The position numbers and the translations under genes are program-made. This document shows, piece after piece, positions 55,770 to 64,000 of a stretch of 64,000 nt of DNA. Every line of letters starts with the position of its first letter. Within the stretch, counting starts at the first letter, position 1. Below the pieces are notes generated by a model. The model saw only the letters and a list, made by a program, of their open reading frames with translations, had not been told where the DNA came from and ran no database searches. The stretch is from Arenibacter troitsensis (GTDB taxonomy: Bacteria; Bacteroidota; Bacteroidia; Flavobacteriales; Flavobacteriaceae): contig NZ_FXAO01000009.1 of the NCBI RefSeq assembly GCF_900177645.1, positions 104,560 to 168,559 on the forward strand, in the 5' to 3' direction.

Positions 55770-56951
55770 ATGAGGAGAATAAAATGTAGTCAGATCTTAG
55801 TTGTGTTTGCTATAATGGCAATGTCGGCCTGCAAGAATGCCAATAAAAAAGAAATAATTTCAGAAACGGCCGGTACAAATATGCAAACACCGATGGAAAG
55901 TACTTTGCAACAAAACAATTTTGACACCATCATTGATGGAAGGGCCGTAAAGCTCTATTGGTTGGAAAGCAAGGATTTGAAAATGGCCATTACCAATTAT
56001 GGGGGTAGAATAGTTACTCTTTTGGCTCCAGATCAAAATGGCAATTATGTTGATGTTTCCATAGGTTATTCCAACATTAAGGACTACGTGGATTCTGCCG
56101 AAACCTACTTTGGAGCTACGATAGGTCGAGTAGGAAATAGGATTGCAAAAGGTAAATTTTCTTTGGATGGCACCGAATATTCTGTGTTACCGAACAATAA
56201 TGAAAATGCCCTTCATGGTGGGGAGAACGGATTTCAGGATAAGGTTTGGGAAGCCGAACAACCTGATGCCAAAACCCTGATCCTGAGATATACTTCCCCT
56301 GATATGGAGGAGGGGTTTCCTGGGAATTTAACAGTAAAAGTAACTTACTCGCTAACGGATACCAAGGCTGTTAGAATGGAATATGAAGCCACTACAGATA
56401 AAGCCACAGTGGTAAATTTGACCAATCATACCTATTTCAATCTCAATGGAGAAGGAAGTGGAAGTATCCTTAACCATTCCTTACAACTTAATGCAGATCA
56501 ATTTACACCTGTGGATCAAGGATTGATTCCTACAGGGGAATTGAAAGACGTCCAGGGAACACCTTTTGATTTTATCGAAGCGCATGCTATTGGTGAATAT
56601 ATTGAGCAGGAGGATCAACAATTGGCATACGGCGGGGGTTATGACCATAATTTTGTATTAAATGGAACCAAATCATATGGCATGAACCATGCCGCTACCG
56701 TTATAGGGGATAAATCTGGCATTGTGATGGATGTATATACCCAGGAGCCTGGAGTACAATTTTACTGCGGCAATTTTATGGCTTCGGCAAATACACTAAA
56801 ATCCGGCGCCAAAGACGATTATAGGACGGCCTTTTGTCTGGAAACGCAGCATTACCCAGATTCTCCCAACCAACCTGATTTTCCTTCGATTACTCTTCGT
56901 CCAGGGGACGTTTACCATACTGTTTCAGTTTATCAATTTAGCGTTAAATAA
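55770..56951 (+). CDS. aldose 1-epimerase (galactose mutarotase), lipoprotein form
   Basis: A 393-residue mutarotase with a lipoprotein signal ending at Cys21 (MSAC). The fold begins at about residue 50 and shows YGGRIVTLLAPD, GATIGRVGNRIAKGKF, ENALHGGENGFQD with the substrate His, NHTYFNLNGEGSG with the catalytic His and FCLETQHYPDSPN with the catalytic Glu. It speeds alpha-beta interconversion of the sugars freed by the neighbouring hydrolases. It lies 67 bp after the GH5-like gene and 3 bp before the second GH43. Confidence 0.92.
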   Translation: MRRIKCSQILVVFAIMAMSACKNANKKEIISETAGTNMQTPMESTLQQNNFDTIIDGRAVKLYWLESKDLKMAITNYGGRIVTLLAPDQNGNYVDVSIGYSNIKDYVDSAETYFGATIGRVGNRIAKGKFSLDGTEYSVLPNNNENALHGGENGFQDKVWEAEQPDAKTLILRYTSPDMEEGFPGNLTVKVTYSLTDTKAVRMEYEATTDKATVVNLTNHTYFNLNGEGSGSILNHSLQLNADQFTPVDQGLIPTGELKDVQGTPFDFIEAHAIGEYIEQEDQQLAYGGGYDHNFVLNGTKSYGMNHAATVIGDKSGIVMDVYTQEPGVQFYCGNFMASANTLKSGAKDDYRTAFCLETQHYPDSPNQPDFPSITLRPGDVYHTVSVYQFSVK

Positions 56952-56954
56952 GTT

Positions 56955-57935
56955 TTGAGAGCATTCTGTATAATTTTAGTTTCAATTGTTTTTTGGGGAG
57001 CTAATGCCCAAAAGTATATGGATATGGATTCCAGTCAAATCTATTTGGCAGATCCTACTATCTTTTATTATGACGATACTTATTATTTGTATGGCACTAC
57101 TGGCGATCCCAAAATGGGTAAGGATAAAGGTTTTTTGGTTTACACTTCCAAGGATTTATCAGAGTGGTCGGGACCAAATGGAGCCAAGAACGGCTTGGCC
57201 TTGCAAAAAGGTGATGCTTTTGGGGAAATAGGATTCTGGGCGCCCCAGGTTTTTGAGTATAACGATAAATTTTATATGGCCTATACTGCAAATGAACGTA
57301 TCGCAATGGCTACCAGTAATAATCCTTTGGGTCCTTTTATAAACGCTACAAAGGAGGATCTCAAAGCTCCTGTGAAACAAATCGACCCATTTGTATTTTT
57401 TGATGATGACGGTAAAAAATACTTATACCATGTACGGCTTACAAAAGGTAATAGAATATATGTAGCTGAATTGCAGGAAGATCTTATGGCAATTAAACCA
57501 GAAACCCTGAGGGAATGTATTGTTGGGGAACGCGAATGGGAAAATACACAAAATACGGATTGGCCGGTAACTGAAGGCCCTACAGTATTAAAATACAAAG
57601 GACTATACTACCTGATCTATTCTGCAAATGATTTCAGAAACCCTGACTATGCCGTTGGTTATGCCGTTAGTGATAGCCCAATGGGGCCTTGGAAAAAATC
57701 AGATAAAAACCCAATAATCCACAAGGGTGAATTAGGTGAGAACGGCCCCGGACATGGAGACGTATTTACAGATACCCAAGGGAACCTACAGTATGTTTTG
57801 CATACTCATTTTGACGATGCTATGGTTCAACCAAGAAGAACAGCGATGGTAAATATCCAATTTGTACAGGATTCCTCAAAGTCGGATTACTTAAAAATAA
57901 ACAAGAACAAGTTCAGGTTTTTGAAGAGTCAATAA
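56955..57935 (+). CDS. second family 43 glycoside hydrolase
   Basis: A 326-residue enzyme starting at TTG, chosen because the frame directly yields a signal peptide (AFCIILVSIVFWGANAQ) and no ATG fits. The catalytic residues are Asp33 (LADPT), Asp144 (QIDPF) and Glu207 (TEGPTV), in the correct order. WAPQVFEYNDKFYMAY and PGHGDVF are also GH43 features. It follows the epimerase by 3 bp and precedes glycerate kinase by 1 bp, so it is in the same operon and may finish what the first GH43 starts. Confidence 0.87.
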   Translation: MRAFCIILVSIVFWGANAQKYMDMDSSQIYLADPTIFYYDDTYYLYGTTGDPKMGKDKGFLVYTSKDLSEWSGPNGAKNGLALQKGDAFGEIGFWAPQVFEYNDKFYMAYTANERIAMATSNNPLGPFINATKEDLKAPVKQIDPFVFFDDDGKKYLYHVRLTKGNRIYVAELQEDLMAIKPETLRECIVGEREWENTQNTDWPVTEGPTVLKYKGLYYLIYSANDFRNPDYAVGYAVSDSPMGPWKKSDKNPIIHKGELGENGPGHGDVFTDTQGNLQYVLHTHFDDAMVQPRRTAMVNIQFVQDSSKSDYLKINKNKFRFLKSQ

Positions 57936-57936
57936 A

Positions 57937-59139
57937 ATGAATTTGCAAATCAATAACACCGGTAAAAATAATGTTCAACAGATGCCAGACCCATGTAATA
58001 TGAATATTGTGGTCGCTACAGATTCTTTTAAGGAATGTCTAACTGCCAAGGAAGTGGCGGCTAATATTGCTTTAGGGATCAGAATGGTAATGCCCAATGC
58101 AGAAATCCAAGAAATTCCGATTTCTGATGGAGGGGAAGGTGTGCTCGAAGCCATTCTGAATGGCACAGGTGGTAAAAGACTATCTGTTCTTGTAATGGAT
58201 CCTCTGATGCGACAAATAAAAGCTGAATACGGGATTTTAAACGATAATACAACTGCAGTAATAGAGATGGCGCAGGCCTCTGGTATAGAATTATTAACCG
58301 AACATGAAAAAAATCCTTTAATAACAACAACCTTTGGTACAGGTCAGCTTATTAGGGAAGCCTTGGATCAAGGTTGTGAAAAGATCATTATTGGTATTGG
58401 AGGAAGTGCAACCAATGATGGAGGTGCAGGTATGGTTAGGGCATTGGGAGCAAAGTTTTTAAATGAAGCTGGAGATGAGATTAATGATGGAGGTGGTAAT
58501 TTAAATGAACTTTTCACAATTGATCTATCAGATTTTGACAAAAGAATCGAGAAATGTGAAGTAATCGTTGCCTGCGATGTCTCCAGTCCGCTAACAGGTA
58601 TCAATGGTGCTTCATTCGTTTACGGATATCAAAAAGGAGGAAATCAACAAGATTTGAAAATACTGGATAGCAATCTTGCCCATTATGCCAGAATAATTAA
58701 ATCCACCCTTGATCTGGATGTCTCTGATATGCCAGGTGCGGGAGCTGCAGGAGGGACCGGGGCTGGATTAATGGCATTTTTAAAAGGACGGCCCGTAAAC
58801 GGTATCGAATTAATATTGAAAACTTTAAGAGTTGAAGAGCGATTAAAAGAGGCAAATTTATTATTTACAGGTGAGGGCAAGATAGACGGGCAAACATTAC
58901 AAGGCAAAACGATATCCGGAATTGCGTTAATGGCCAAAAAACACCAAGTTCCAGTAATTGTCATTACTGGTAAAATTGGTGAGGATATTGAGGATATATA
59001 TGACATGGGCGTCAATGCCGTGTATTCTATTGTTAATCGACCTATGAAATTGGATCAAGCAATTGAAGAAGCTCCAAAGCTTATTCAGGATACAGCTAGA
59101 AATATAATGGCCACCATAAAATGTTTCAACAATTCTTAA
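57937..59139 (+). CDS. glycerate kinase (GlxK/GarK family)
   Basis: A 400-residue kinase of the glycerate 2-kinase family. The true core starts at MNIVVATDSFKECLTA (an internal ATG at 58000), so the first 21 residues may be a false extension. Visible motifs include ISDGGEGVLEAI, GIGGSATNDGGAGM and a PGAGAAGGTGAG glycine-rich segment, with GEGKIDGQTLQGK near the end. It converts glycerate to 2-phosphoglycerate and feeds lower glycolysis. In a glycan locus it implies that the sugar is cut down to glycerate. Confidence 0.9.
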   Translation: MNLQINNTGKNNVQQMPDPCNMNIVVATDSFKECLTAKEVAANIALGIRMVMPNAEIQEIPISDGGEGVLEAILNGTGGKRLSVLVMDPLMRQIKAEYGILNDNTTAVIEMAQASGIELLTEHEKNPLITTTFGTGQLIREALDQGCEKIIIGIGGSATNDGGAGMVRALGAKFLNEAGDEINDGGGNLNELFTIDLSDFDKRIEKCEVIVACDVSSPLTGINGASFVYGYQKGGNQQDLKILDSNLAHYARIIKSTLDLDVSDMPGAGAAGGTGAGLMAFLKGRPVNGIELILKTLRVEERLKEANLLFTGEGKIDGQTLQGKTISGIALMAKKHQVPVIVITGKIGEDIEDIYDMGVNAVYSIVNRPMKLDQAIEEAPKLIQDTARNIMATIKCFNNS

Positions 59140-59161
59140 GCCATACTTGCAAGTGACAGAA

Positions 59162-60400
59162 ATGAATGTAACAAAAATTAATCGGTTGTCCTCAGCAGGA
59201 AATATTGTAATGGTGGGGTGCTTTGATACCAAAGGGGAAGATTTCGGATACTTATACACCTGTCTAGTACAACTAGGTGTCAATGTTATCACAATAAACA
59301 CTGGCATTATGGGCTCGACCAATCTGTTTCCTGTACATATTGAGGCTGAAATAGTGGCCTTGAAAGCTAGCACAACACTAACAGGTATACGTGACATAAA
59401 TGATCGTGGGAATGCTATTGAAGTAATGGGAAATGGTGCAGCTACCATAATTGAAGATCTCTTTGTCCAAAATAAAGTGAATGCCATTATAGGTATGGGC
59501 GGAGGCGGTGGAACCTTCATAGCTATTAAAGCCATGCAGGCTTTGCCATTTGGTTTTCCAAAATTATGTATCAGCACATTGGCAACGAAAGATTTGTCCA
59601 CACATATAGGAAGCAAGGACATATTATTAATGCCTTCAATTGTAGATGTTGCAGGACTAAATAGTATAAGTAAAGTAATAATGCGGCAGGGAGCGTCTGC
59701 GATTGTCGGAATGATGCAAGCCTCCGTACAGTCCGATATAAGACCGAACCGATCTATAGCAATAAGTGTTTTTGGTAATACCACGATATGTGCAGATAAA
59801 TGTACCGAAATACTCAAGGAAAAGAAATATGAGATATTGGCATTCCATTCCGTTGGAGTAGGAGGTAGAACTATGGAAGGATTAACTAGGGATGGATGTT
59901 TCGATGCTGTATTGGACATTACTACCACCGAATTGGCCGATGAACTTTGCGGAGGGATATGTAGCGCAGGGCCAAAGCGTTTGACGGCAGCGTCCGACAT
60001 GGGAATACCGCAGGTTGTCGTGCCCGGATGCTTGGATATGGTAAATTTTGGTCCTTTGGACACCGTACCTGAAAAATTTAAAGTTCGACAATTATACAGT
60101 TGGGCTCCGGACGTTACCCTTATGCGAACTAATGCAGAGGAGAATAGAACTCTAGGTAAAATTATTGCCGAAAAATTAAATGTATCAAAGGCTCCAGTAA
60201 TTGTACTGCTCCCAATGGGAGGTCTTTCACAAATTGGCGGAGAGGGAGAGGTTTTTTACAATCCTGCCATAGATCTAGAATTGTTTAATTCTATAAAAGA
60301 GCATATAAATAGAAATATTAAAATAGTAGAAGTTCAATCAAATATAAACACTGAAGAATTTGCCATACACGCAGTTAATTCACTGTTGGAAATAATTTAA
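59162..60400 (+). CDS. Tm-1-like ATP-binding protein (UPF0261)
   Basis: A 412-residue protein from ATG 59162 (a TTG at 59147 is in frame). Early it shows GNIVMVGCFDTKGED, then GMGGGGGTF for nucleotide binding, STLATKDLSTHIG, a second lobe with ISVFGNTTICADKC and a late LLPMGGLSQIGGEGEVFYNP. This is the UPF0261 family, known as the N-terminal half of the tomato Tm-1 protein, whose other half is a TIM barrel like the one encoded here at 62038. The bacterial function is not established. It lies between glycerate kinase and an MFS gene, so a role in a sugar-acid route is inferred. Confidence 0.85.
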   Translation: MNVTKINRLSSAGNIVMVGCFDTKGEDFGYLYTCLVQLGVNVITINTGIMGSTNLFPVHIEAEIVALKASTTLTGIRDINDRGNAIEVMGNGAATIIEDLFVQNKVNAIIGMGGGGGTFIAIKAMQALPFGFPKLCISTLATKDLSTHIGSKDILLMPSIVDVAGLNSISKVIMRQGASAIVGMMQASVQSDIRPNRSIAISVFGNTTICADKCTEILKEKKYEILAFHSVGVGGRTMEGLTRDGCFDAVLDITTTELADELCGGICSAGPKRLTAASDMGIPQVVVPGCLDMVNFGPLDTVPEKFKVRQLYSWAPDVTLMRTNAEENRTLGKIIAEKLNVSKAPVIVLLPMGGLSQIGGEGEVFYNPAIDLELFNSIKEHINRNIKIVEVQSNINTEEFAIHAVNSLLEII

Positions 60401-60454
60401 GATTCACTGGAATTGATGTGGTCATAAACAGTTAAACAATATTAAGGTCAAAAA

Positions 60455-61963
60455 ATGATGGAAATAAGAAAAGTCAATAGAAATAGACTATTATGGGCAA
60501 GTTTTTTCACTATCGTAACAGGTGGAGTCGGTTTTGCCGTGCGTGGGGCCATACTGGTAGATTGGGGAAATCAGTTCGGATTTACCATGACCGAATTGGG
60601 ATCCATTACCGGAGGTGGTTTTGTAGGCTTTGGCGTTATCATTATACTTTTCAGTCTGGTTGTCGATAAGGTCGGTTACAAACCATTACTTGTTTTAGCT
60701 TTTATAATGCATTTTCTGTCCTTGGTCGTCACTGTGGCAACTGTATATGTCTTTGAAACCATGGGACGGGAGGCTGCCTACTGGTGCCTATACTGGGGCA
60801 CTTTCCTTTTTGCTGTAGGGAATGGTATATGCGAGTCGGTTGTAAATCCACTTGTAGCAACACTATTTCCAAAAAACAAAACGCACTACTTGAATATATT
60901 ACACGCTGGTTGGCCAGGAGGAATGATTGTAGGCGGTTTATTGGCTATTGCCTTTCATAGCTTGGTCTCTTGGGAGATTTTAATGAGCTTCTTTCTGATT
61001 CCCGTGCTTATTTATGGTTTTATAATACTTAAGGAAAAATTTCCGATTTCGGAGGCAAGGGCAGCAGGAGTTGGCTTTAGCGAGATGTTTCGTCAACTGG
61101 CTTCCCCATTATTAATTTCTTTGTTGATCTTGATGATGCTGGTAGGTTATGTAGAATTGGGCACTGATAGTTGGATACAGAATATAACAGGTAATATTCT
61201 GGAAAATCCAACTAAAGGGGTCTTGTTGTTCATTTACACATCGGCCCTAATGTTCGTACTTAGATTTTTTGCGGGACCTATAGTCCATAGAATATCACCT
61301 TTAGGATTGCTCTTTGTCTGTTCTATACTCGGAGCAATAGGACTGTATATCCTAGGAAACTCCACTTCTGGACTTGTGATGGTATTTGCCGTAACTATTT
61401 ACGGAATAGCGAAAACTTTCTTTTGGCCCACCATGCTCGGTGTTGTCGGGGAACGATTTCCAAGGGGAGGTGCTGTTACTATGGGTATTGTCGGTGGAGT
61501 GGGAATGTTGTCTGCAGGTCTCTTGGGTGGACCTGGTATTGGATATAAGCAAGATTACTTTGCTTCCAACAAAATTAAGGTGGAGTCTACTGAATCATAT
61601 GACCGTTATAAGGCGGAACAGGAAAATGGATTCTTGTTCTTTAGCCCAATAAAAGGATTGGACGGTAGTAAAGTCGCAATCCTAAGGGATAATGGAGAGC
61701 AGTTGAAGGCAGATATTGAACGTTGGGAAAGCACTGGAAAAAGATTAAGTGACAACGCCAATCTGAGTAATTTGAAAAACTGGTGGGACAATGCCCAGAC
61801 CAAGGTTAATATTGACAAGGTGCCTGTGGAACAGGCTGGTTTTTATGGTGCTGGAAGAGCATTGGTGATAACGGCATTGATACCCTTAACGATGGCCCTG
61901 GGCTATCTAATCCTTATACTATATTTTAAAAAGCGCGGAGGATATAAACAAGTCGAAATATAA
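60455..61963 (+). CDS. MFS transporter (FHS-like sugar importer) with a soluble loop
   Basis: A 502-residue major facilitator with about 12 helices. The start WASFFTIVTGGVGFAVRGAIL and the GYVELGTDSW segment fit the fucose/hexose:H+ symporter group in Bacteroidota loci. A long soluble stretch at about 375 to 460 (NKIKVESTESYDRYKAEQEN and after) separates the last helix pair and is unusual. It should import the sugar or sugar acid made by the hydrolases. It has its own start 55 bp after the Tm-1-like gene. Confidence 0.83.
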   Translation: MMEIRKVNRNRLLWASFFTIVTGGVGFAVRGAILVDWGNQFGFTMTELGSITGGGFVGFGVIIILFSLVVDKVGYKPLLVLAFIMHFLSLVVTVATVYVFETMGREAAYWCLYWGTFLFAVGNGICESVVNPLVATLFPKNKTHYLNILHAGWPGGMIVGGLLAIAFHSLVSWEILMSFFLIPVLIYGFIILKEKFPISEARAAGVGFSEMFRQLASPLLISLLILMMLVGYVELGTDSWIQNITGNILENPTKGVLLFIYTSALMFVLRFFAGPIVHRISPLGLLFVCSILGAIGLYILGNSTSGLVMVFAVTIYGIAKTFFWPTMLGVVGERFPRGGAVTMGIVGGVGMLSAGLLGGPGIGYKQDYFASNKIKVESTESYDRYKAEQENGFLFFSPIKGLDGSKVAILRDNGEQLKADIERWESTGKRLSDNANLSNLKNWWDNAQTKVNIDKVPVEQAGFYGAGRALVITALIPLTMALGYLILILYFKKRGGYKQVEI

Positions 61964-62037
61964 GATTCCCAAACAATAGATTTAAAATTTTAGAAATTGA
62001 AACTTAAATAAAAAATTTAATAATAAAATAGAATATT

Positions 62038-62898
62038 ATGCCGAATCCATGGACAGGGAAAGGAAACCCCTACACAAAACAAGAAGTTAGAGATAGATTA
62101 CAAGCAGTGGTAAATCAAAAAAAAGCCATTATTGCGGCCGGTGCCGGAACCGGGATCAGTGCCAAATTCATAGAGAAAGGTGGCGCGGATCTAATAATAA
62201 TATACAACTCCGGCAGGTTTAGAATGTCCGGACACGGTTCCACTGCCGGTATGATGGCCTATGGGGATGCCAACGCCGTGGCCATGGAGATCGGCGAGTT
62301 CGAAGTCTTGCCAGTAGTGGAGGAAATTCCCGTTATCTGCGGTGTGCACGGAAGCGACCCACGAAGAAGGATGTGGCATTTTCTGGGAAAAGTAAAGGAT
62401 ATGGGATTCTCAGGGGTAAATAACTTCCCAACACATTCCATTATCGATGGCCATTTTAGAAATGTCCTTGAAGAAACCGGGATGAGTTTTCAAAAAGAAG
62501 TGGATATGGTGGATCTGGCCACCAAAATGGACCTGTTTTCCATTGTATATGTGGGCAAACCGGAAGAGGCCGTACAAATGGCCGATGTGGGTGCCGATGC
62601 CATTATTGCCCATGTAGGAACAACCGTAGGGGGATCCATTGGGGTTACCAGTGCCACCGCCTCCATGGACGATGCGTTGGAGCGTACACAAAAAATTGTG
62701 GATGCCGTAAATAAGGCCAATCCGAATGCATTTTTATTGGCCCACGGCGGACCTATAAATACCCCGGCCGACGTAAAATACGTATTGGAACATTGCAACG
62801 GCCTACACGGCTTTGTGGGGGCATCTTCCTTGGAAAGAATGGGCGTAGAACAATCCTTGACCAATTTGACCAAGGAATTCAAGGCATTGACCCTATAG
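62038..62898 (+). CDS. PEP-hydrolase-type TIM-barrel enzyme (Tm-1 C-terminal half)
   Basis: A 286-residue protein of the phosphoenolpyruvate hydrolase-like family. The TIM barrel is clear: AAGAGTGISAKFIEKGGADL, NSGRFRMSGHGSTAG, PVICGVHGSDPRR, GFSGVNNFPTHSIIDG, ADAIIAHVGTTVGGSIG and LLAHGGPINTP. The His and Arg residues in those loops are likely active. It is the partner of the UPF0261 protein at 59162. Its exact substrate is not known. The gene and those after it are richer in G+C than the preceding ones. Confidence 0.88.
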   Translation: MPNPWTGKGNPYTKQEVRDRLQAVVNQKKAIIAAGAGTGISAKFIEKGGADLIIIYNSGRFRMSGHGSTAGMMAYGDANAVAMEIGEFEVLPVVEEIPVICGVHGSDPRRRMWHFLGKVKDMGFSGVNNFPTHSIIDGHFRNVLEETGMSFQKEVDMVDLATKMDLFSIVYVGKPEEAVQMADVGADAIIAHVGTTVGGSIGVTSATASMDDALERTQKIVDAVNKANPNAFLLAHGGPINTPADVKYVLEHCNGLHGFVGASSLERMGVEQSLTNLTKEFKALTL

Positions 62899-62905
62899 CT
62901 CGATT

Positions 62906-63316
62906 ATGGAAAGGAATTGGAAATTTGTCAAGGAAAAGGACCAAATGTTCGAAAGGGCCTTCGGGCGGGACCATCATTGGCACTATCATCCCGAGATCAT
63001 AAAACAGGCCGACTCCTACATGGTAAAGGTAGTGATGCCGGAAGGCGGCGGACACAACTTTCACGTTCATCCCGAAATGCATGAAATTCTTTATGTACTC
63101 AAGGGCACGGCCGAACAATGGATAGAGGATGAGATGCAAATTTTGGAGGAGGGCGACTCGGTCTATATCGGTGCCAATGTTGCCCATGGCACTTTTAACG
63201 CCGGAGAAGGCGAATTGGAATTTTTGGCCATCCTGTCACCTCCAGAGGGCTGGGAAGCCGGCACCGTGGATGTAAGCGAAAATACCCCATATTCGGACTA
63301 TCGACCTAGGATATAA
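62906..63316 (+). CDS. small cupin-domain protein
   Basis: A 136-residue single cupin. The two cupin motifs are visible: GGGHNFHVHPEMHEILYVLKG with three candidate metal ligands (His, His, Glu/His) and DSVYIGANVAHGTFN with the final His. It probably binds a divalent metal and acts as a sugar isomerase, epimerase or dioxygenase, but the substrate is unknown. It begins 8 bp after the TIM-barrel gene and is co-transcribed with it. Confidence 0.82.
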   Translation: MERNWKFVKEKDQMFERAFGRDHHWHYHPEIIKQADSYMVKVVMPEGGGHNFHVHPEMHEILYVLKGTAEQWIEDEMQILEEGDSVYIGANVAHGTFNAGEGELEFLAILSPPEGWEAGTVDVSENTPYSDYRPRI

Positions 63317-63395
63317 TAGGGTGTCATTTGTTTTTATCTAAAAAAACATTGTTTCATAAATGACCCTACTGAACAATTAAATTAAAATTTAAAAA

Positions 63396-64000
63396 ATGAA
63401 AAATATAACCGCTTATCTTACTTTGCTATTTTGTGGAATGGCACTTTTATCCAGCTGTTCAGGGGAAAAGGAACCGCCCCCTCCTTTGACCTATACGGGA
63501 GAGAACCCAAGGGTCCAGGATCCTTTAAGTCCGGAGGATTCCCAAAAGCATATCCAACTCCCGGAAGGATTCAAGGCGGAGCTATATGCCGCCGAGCCCG
63601 ATATCATCAACCCAATAGCCTTTACCTGGGACGAAAGGGGCAGACTTTGGGTGGTACAGTCCAAGGACTATCCACACGGGCTGGCCAATGATGTTGGCGG
63701 TGATAGGATCACTATTTGCGAGGACACCAATGGGGATGGCAGGGCAGATAAATTTACGGATTACGCCACCGAGCAAAATCTTACAACGGGAATCACCTTG
63801 GTAAAAGGCGGGGCCATTGTGTCCCAAGCCCCCAATATGGTCTTTTTGCAGGACACCGATGGGGACGACAAGATGGACAAAAGCACGGTGCTGTTCGATG
63901 GTTTCGGAACCTGGGACACCCATGCAGGGCCATCCAACCTGCGCTATGGGCTGGACAACATGATCTGGGGTTCCGTTGGGTATTCAGGGTTTGAAAATCA
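63396..64000 (+). CDS. PVC-type membrane-bound dehydrogenase, N-terminal part (3' truncated)
   Basis: The frame from ATG 63396 runs off the window with 201 full codons. A lipoprotein signal (lipobox Cys21, LLSSC) and a proline-rich linker lead into a beta-propeller dehydrogenase beginning LPEGFKAELYAAEPDIINPI, with AFTWDERGRLWVVQSKDYPH and the repeated calcium-type loops DTNGDGRADKF and DTDGDDKMDKS. This is the N-terminus of the PVC-type haem-binding dehydrogenases, which usually continue with a c-type haem domain (CxxCH) not visible here. Members of the family oxidise sugars or alcohols in the periplasm. Its G+C richness matches the two genes before it. Confidence 0.87.
   Translation, partial: MKNITAYLTLLFCGMALLSSCSGEKEPPPPLTYTGENPRVQDPLSPEDSQKHIQLPEGFKAELYAAEPDIINPIAFTWDERGRLWVVQSKDYPHGLANDVGGDRITICEDTNGDGRADKFTDYATEQNLTTGITLVKGGAIVSQAPNMVFLQDTDGDDKMDKSTVLFDGFGTWDTHAGPSNLRYGLDNMIWGSVGYSGFEN

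Noticed and set aside
58927..60063. Long minus-strand frame of 378 codons
   Set aside because: It is antisense to the glycerate kinase end and the Tm-1-like gene, both with clear family motifs, and its own translation has a repetitive shadow composition.

Overview
The window reads as a piece of chromosome from a marine-type member of the Bacteroidota, most likely Flavobacteriaceae. The evidence is the low G+C (roughly 40 percent by eye), TAnnTTTG-type -7 promoter boxes, a SusC/SusD pair next to a hybrid two-component regulator, many lipoproteins with a Ser-Cys or Ala-Cys lipobox, and family types common in flavobacteria (CzcA-TolC fusion, HYC_CC_PP protein, DUF3347, HMA-AraC regulators). No rRNA, intact tRNA, CRISPR array or intact transposase or integrase was found.

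Positions 1 to about 42.7 kb form a heavy-metal resistance island. The order is: the end of a CzcA-TolC fusion pump with its adaptor; a DUF1232 protein, a Fur-family regulator and a zinc-type P1B ATPase; a second HME-RND system (His-rich protein, TolC broken by an ochre codon, His-rich lipoprotein, adaptor, pump); a decayed mercury module (ArsR, MerTP, GDCCVxC); a Cus-type copper/silver system (HYC_CC_PP protein, CusA-like pump, TolC, HMA-AraC regulator); a periplasmic copper oxidase fused to a CopB-like barrel, with DUF3347 and haem-binding proteins; and a copper ATPase with PepSY, DUF305 and CusB-like proteins, closed by a strong terminator at 29.7 kb. On the minus strand follow a DinB-like protein, an MBL-fold pseudogene, and an operon of HAE1-type RND pump, adaptor, TolC, DHA2 MFS pump and HMA peptide. 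The island ends with a second copper module (HMA peptide, CopA ATPase, HMA-AraC regulator).

From about 43.1 kb to the right edge the window is a polysaccharide-utilisation locus. A 1317-residue hybrid two-component sensor is divergent from SusC, SusD and a DUF3823 lipoprotein. Then come GH43, a clan GH-A (GH5-like) hydrolase, an aldose epimerase, a second GH43, glycerate kinase, a Tm-1-like (UPF0261) protein, an MFS importer, a PEP-hydrolase-type TIM barrel, a cupin and the start of a PVC-type dehydrogenase. This looks like capture of a glycan (perhaps arabinose-containing) coupled to a sugar or sugar-acid route ending at glycerate. The last 2 kb is visibly richer in G+C.

The points most worth following are: the single-chain HMA-AraC regulators beside copper exporters; a chaperone peptide and ATPase that share an unusual single-Cys HMA motif; the Tm-1 protein halves encoded as separate genes inside a glycan locus; and several broken or mutated metal genes (mer module, TolC, and a regulator missing its first HMA cysteine).
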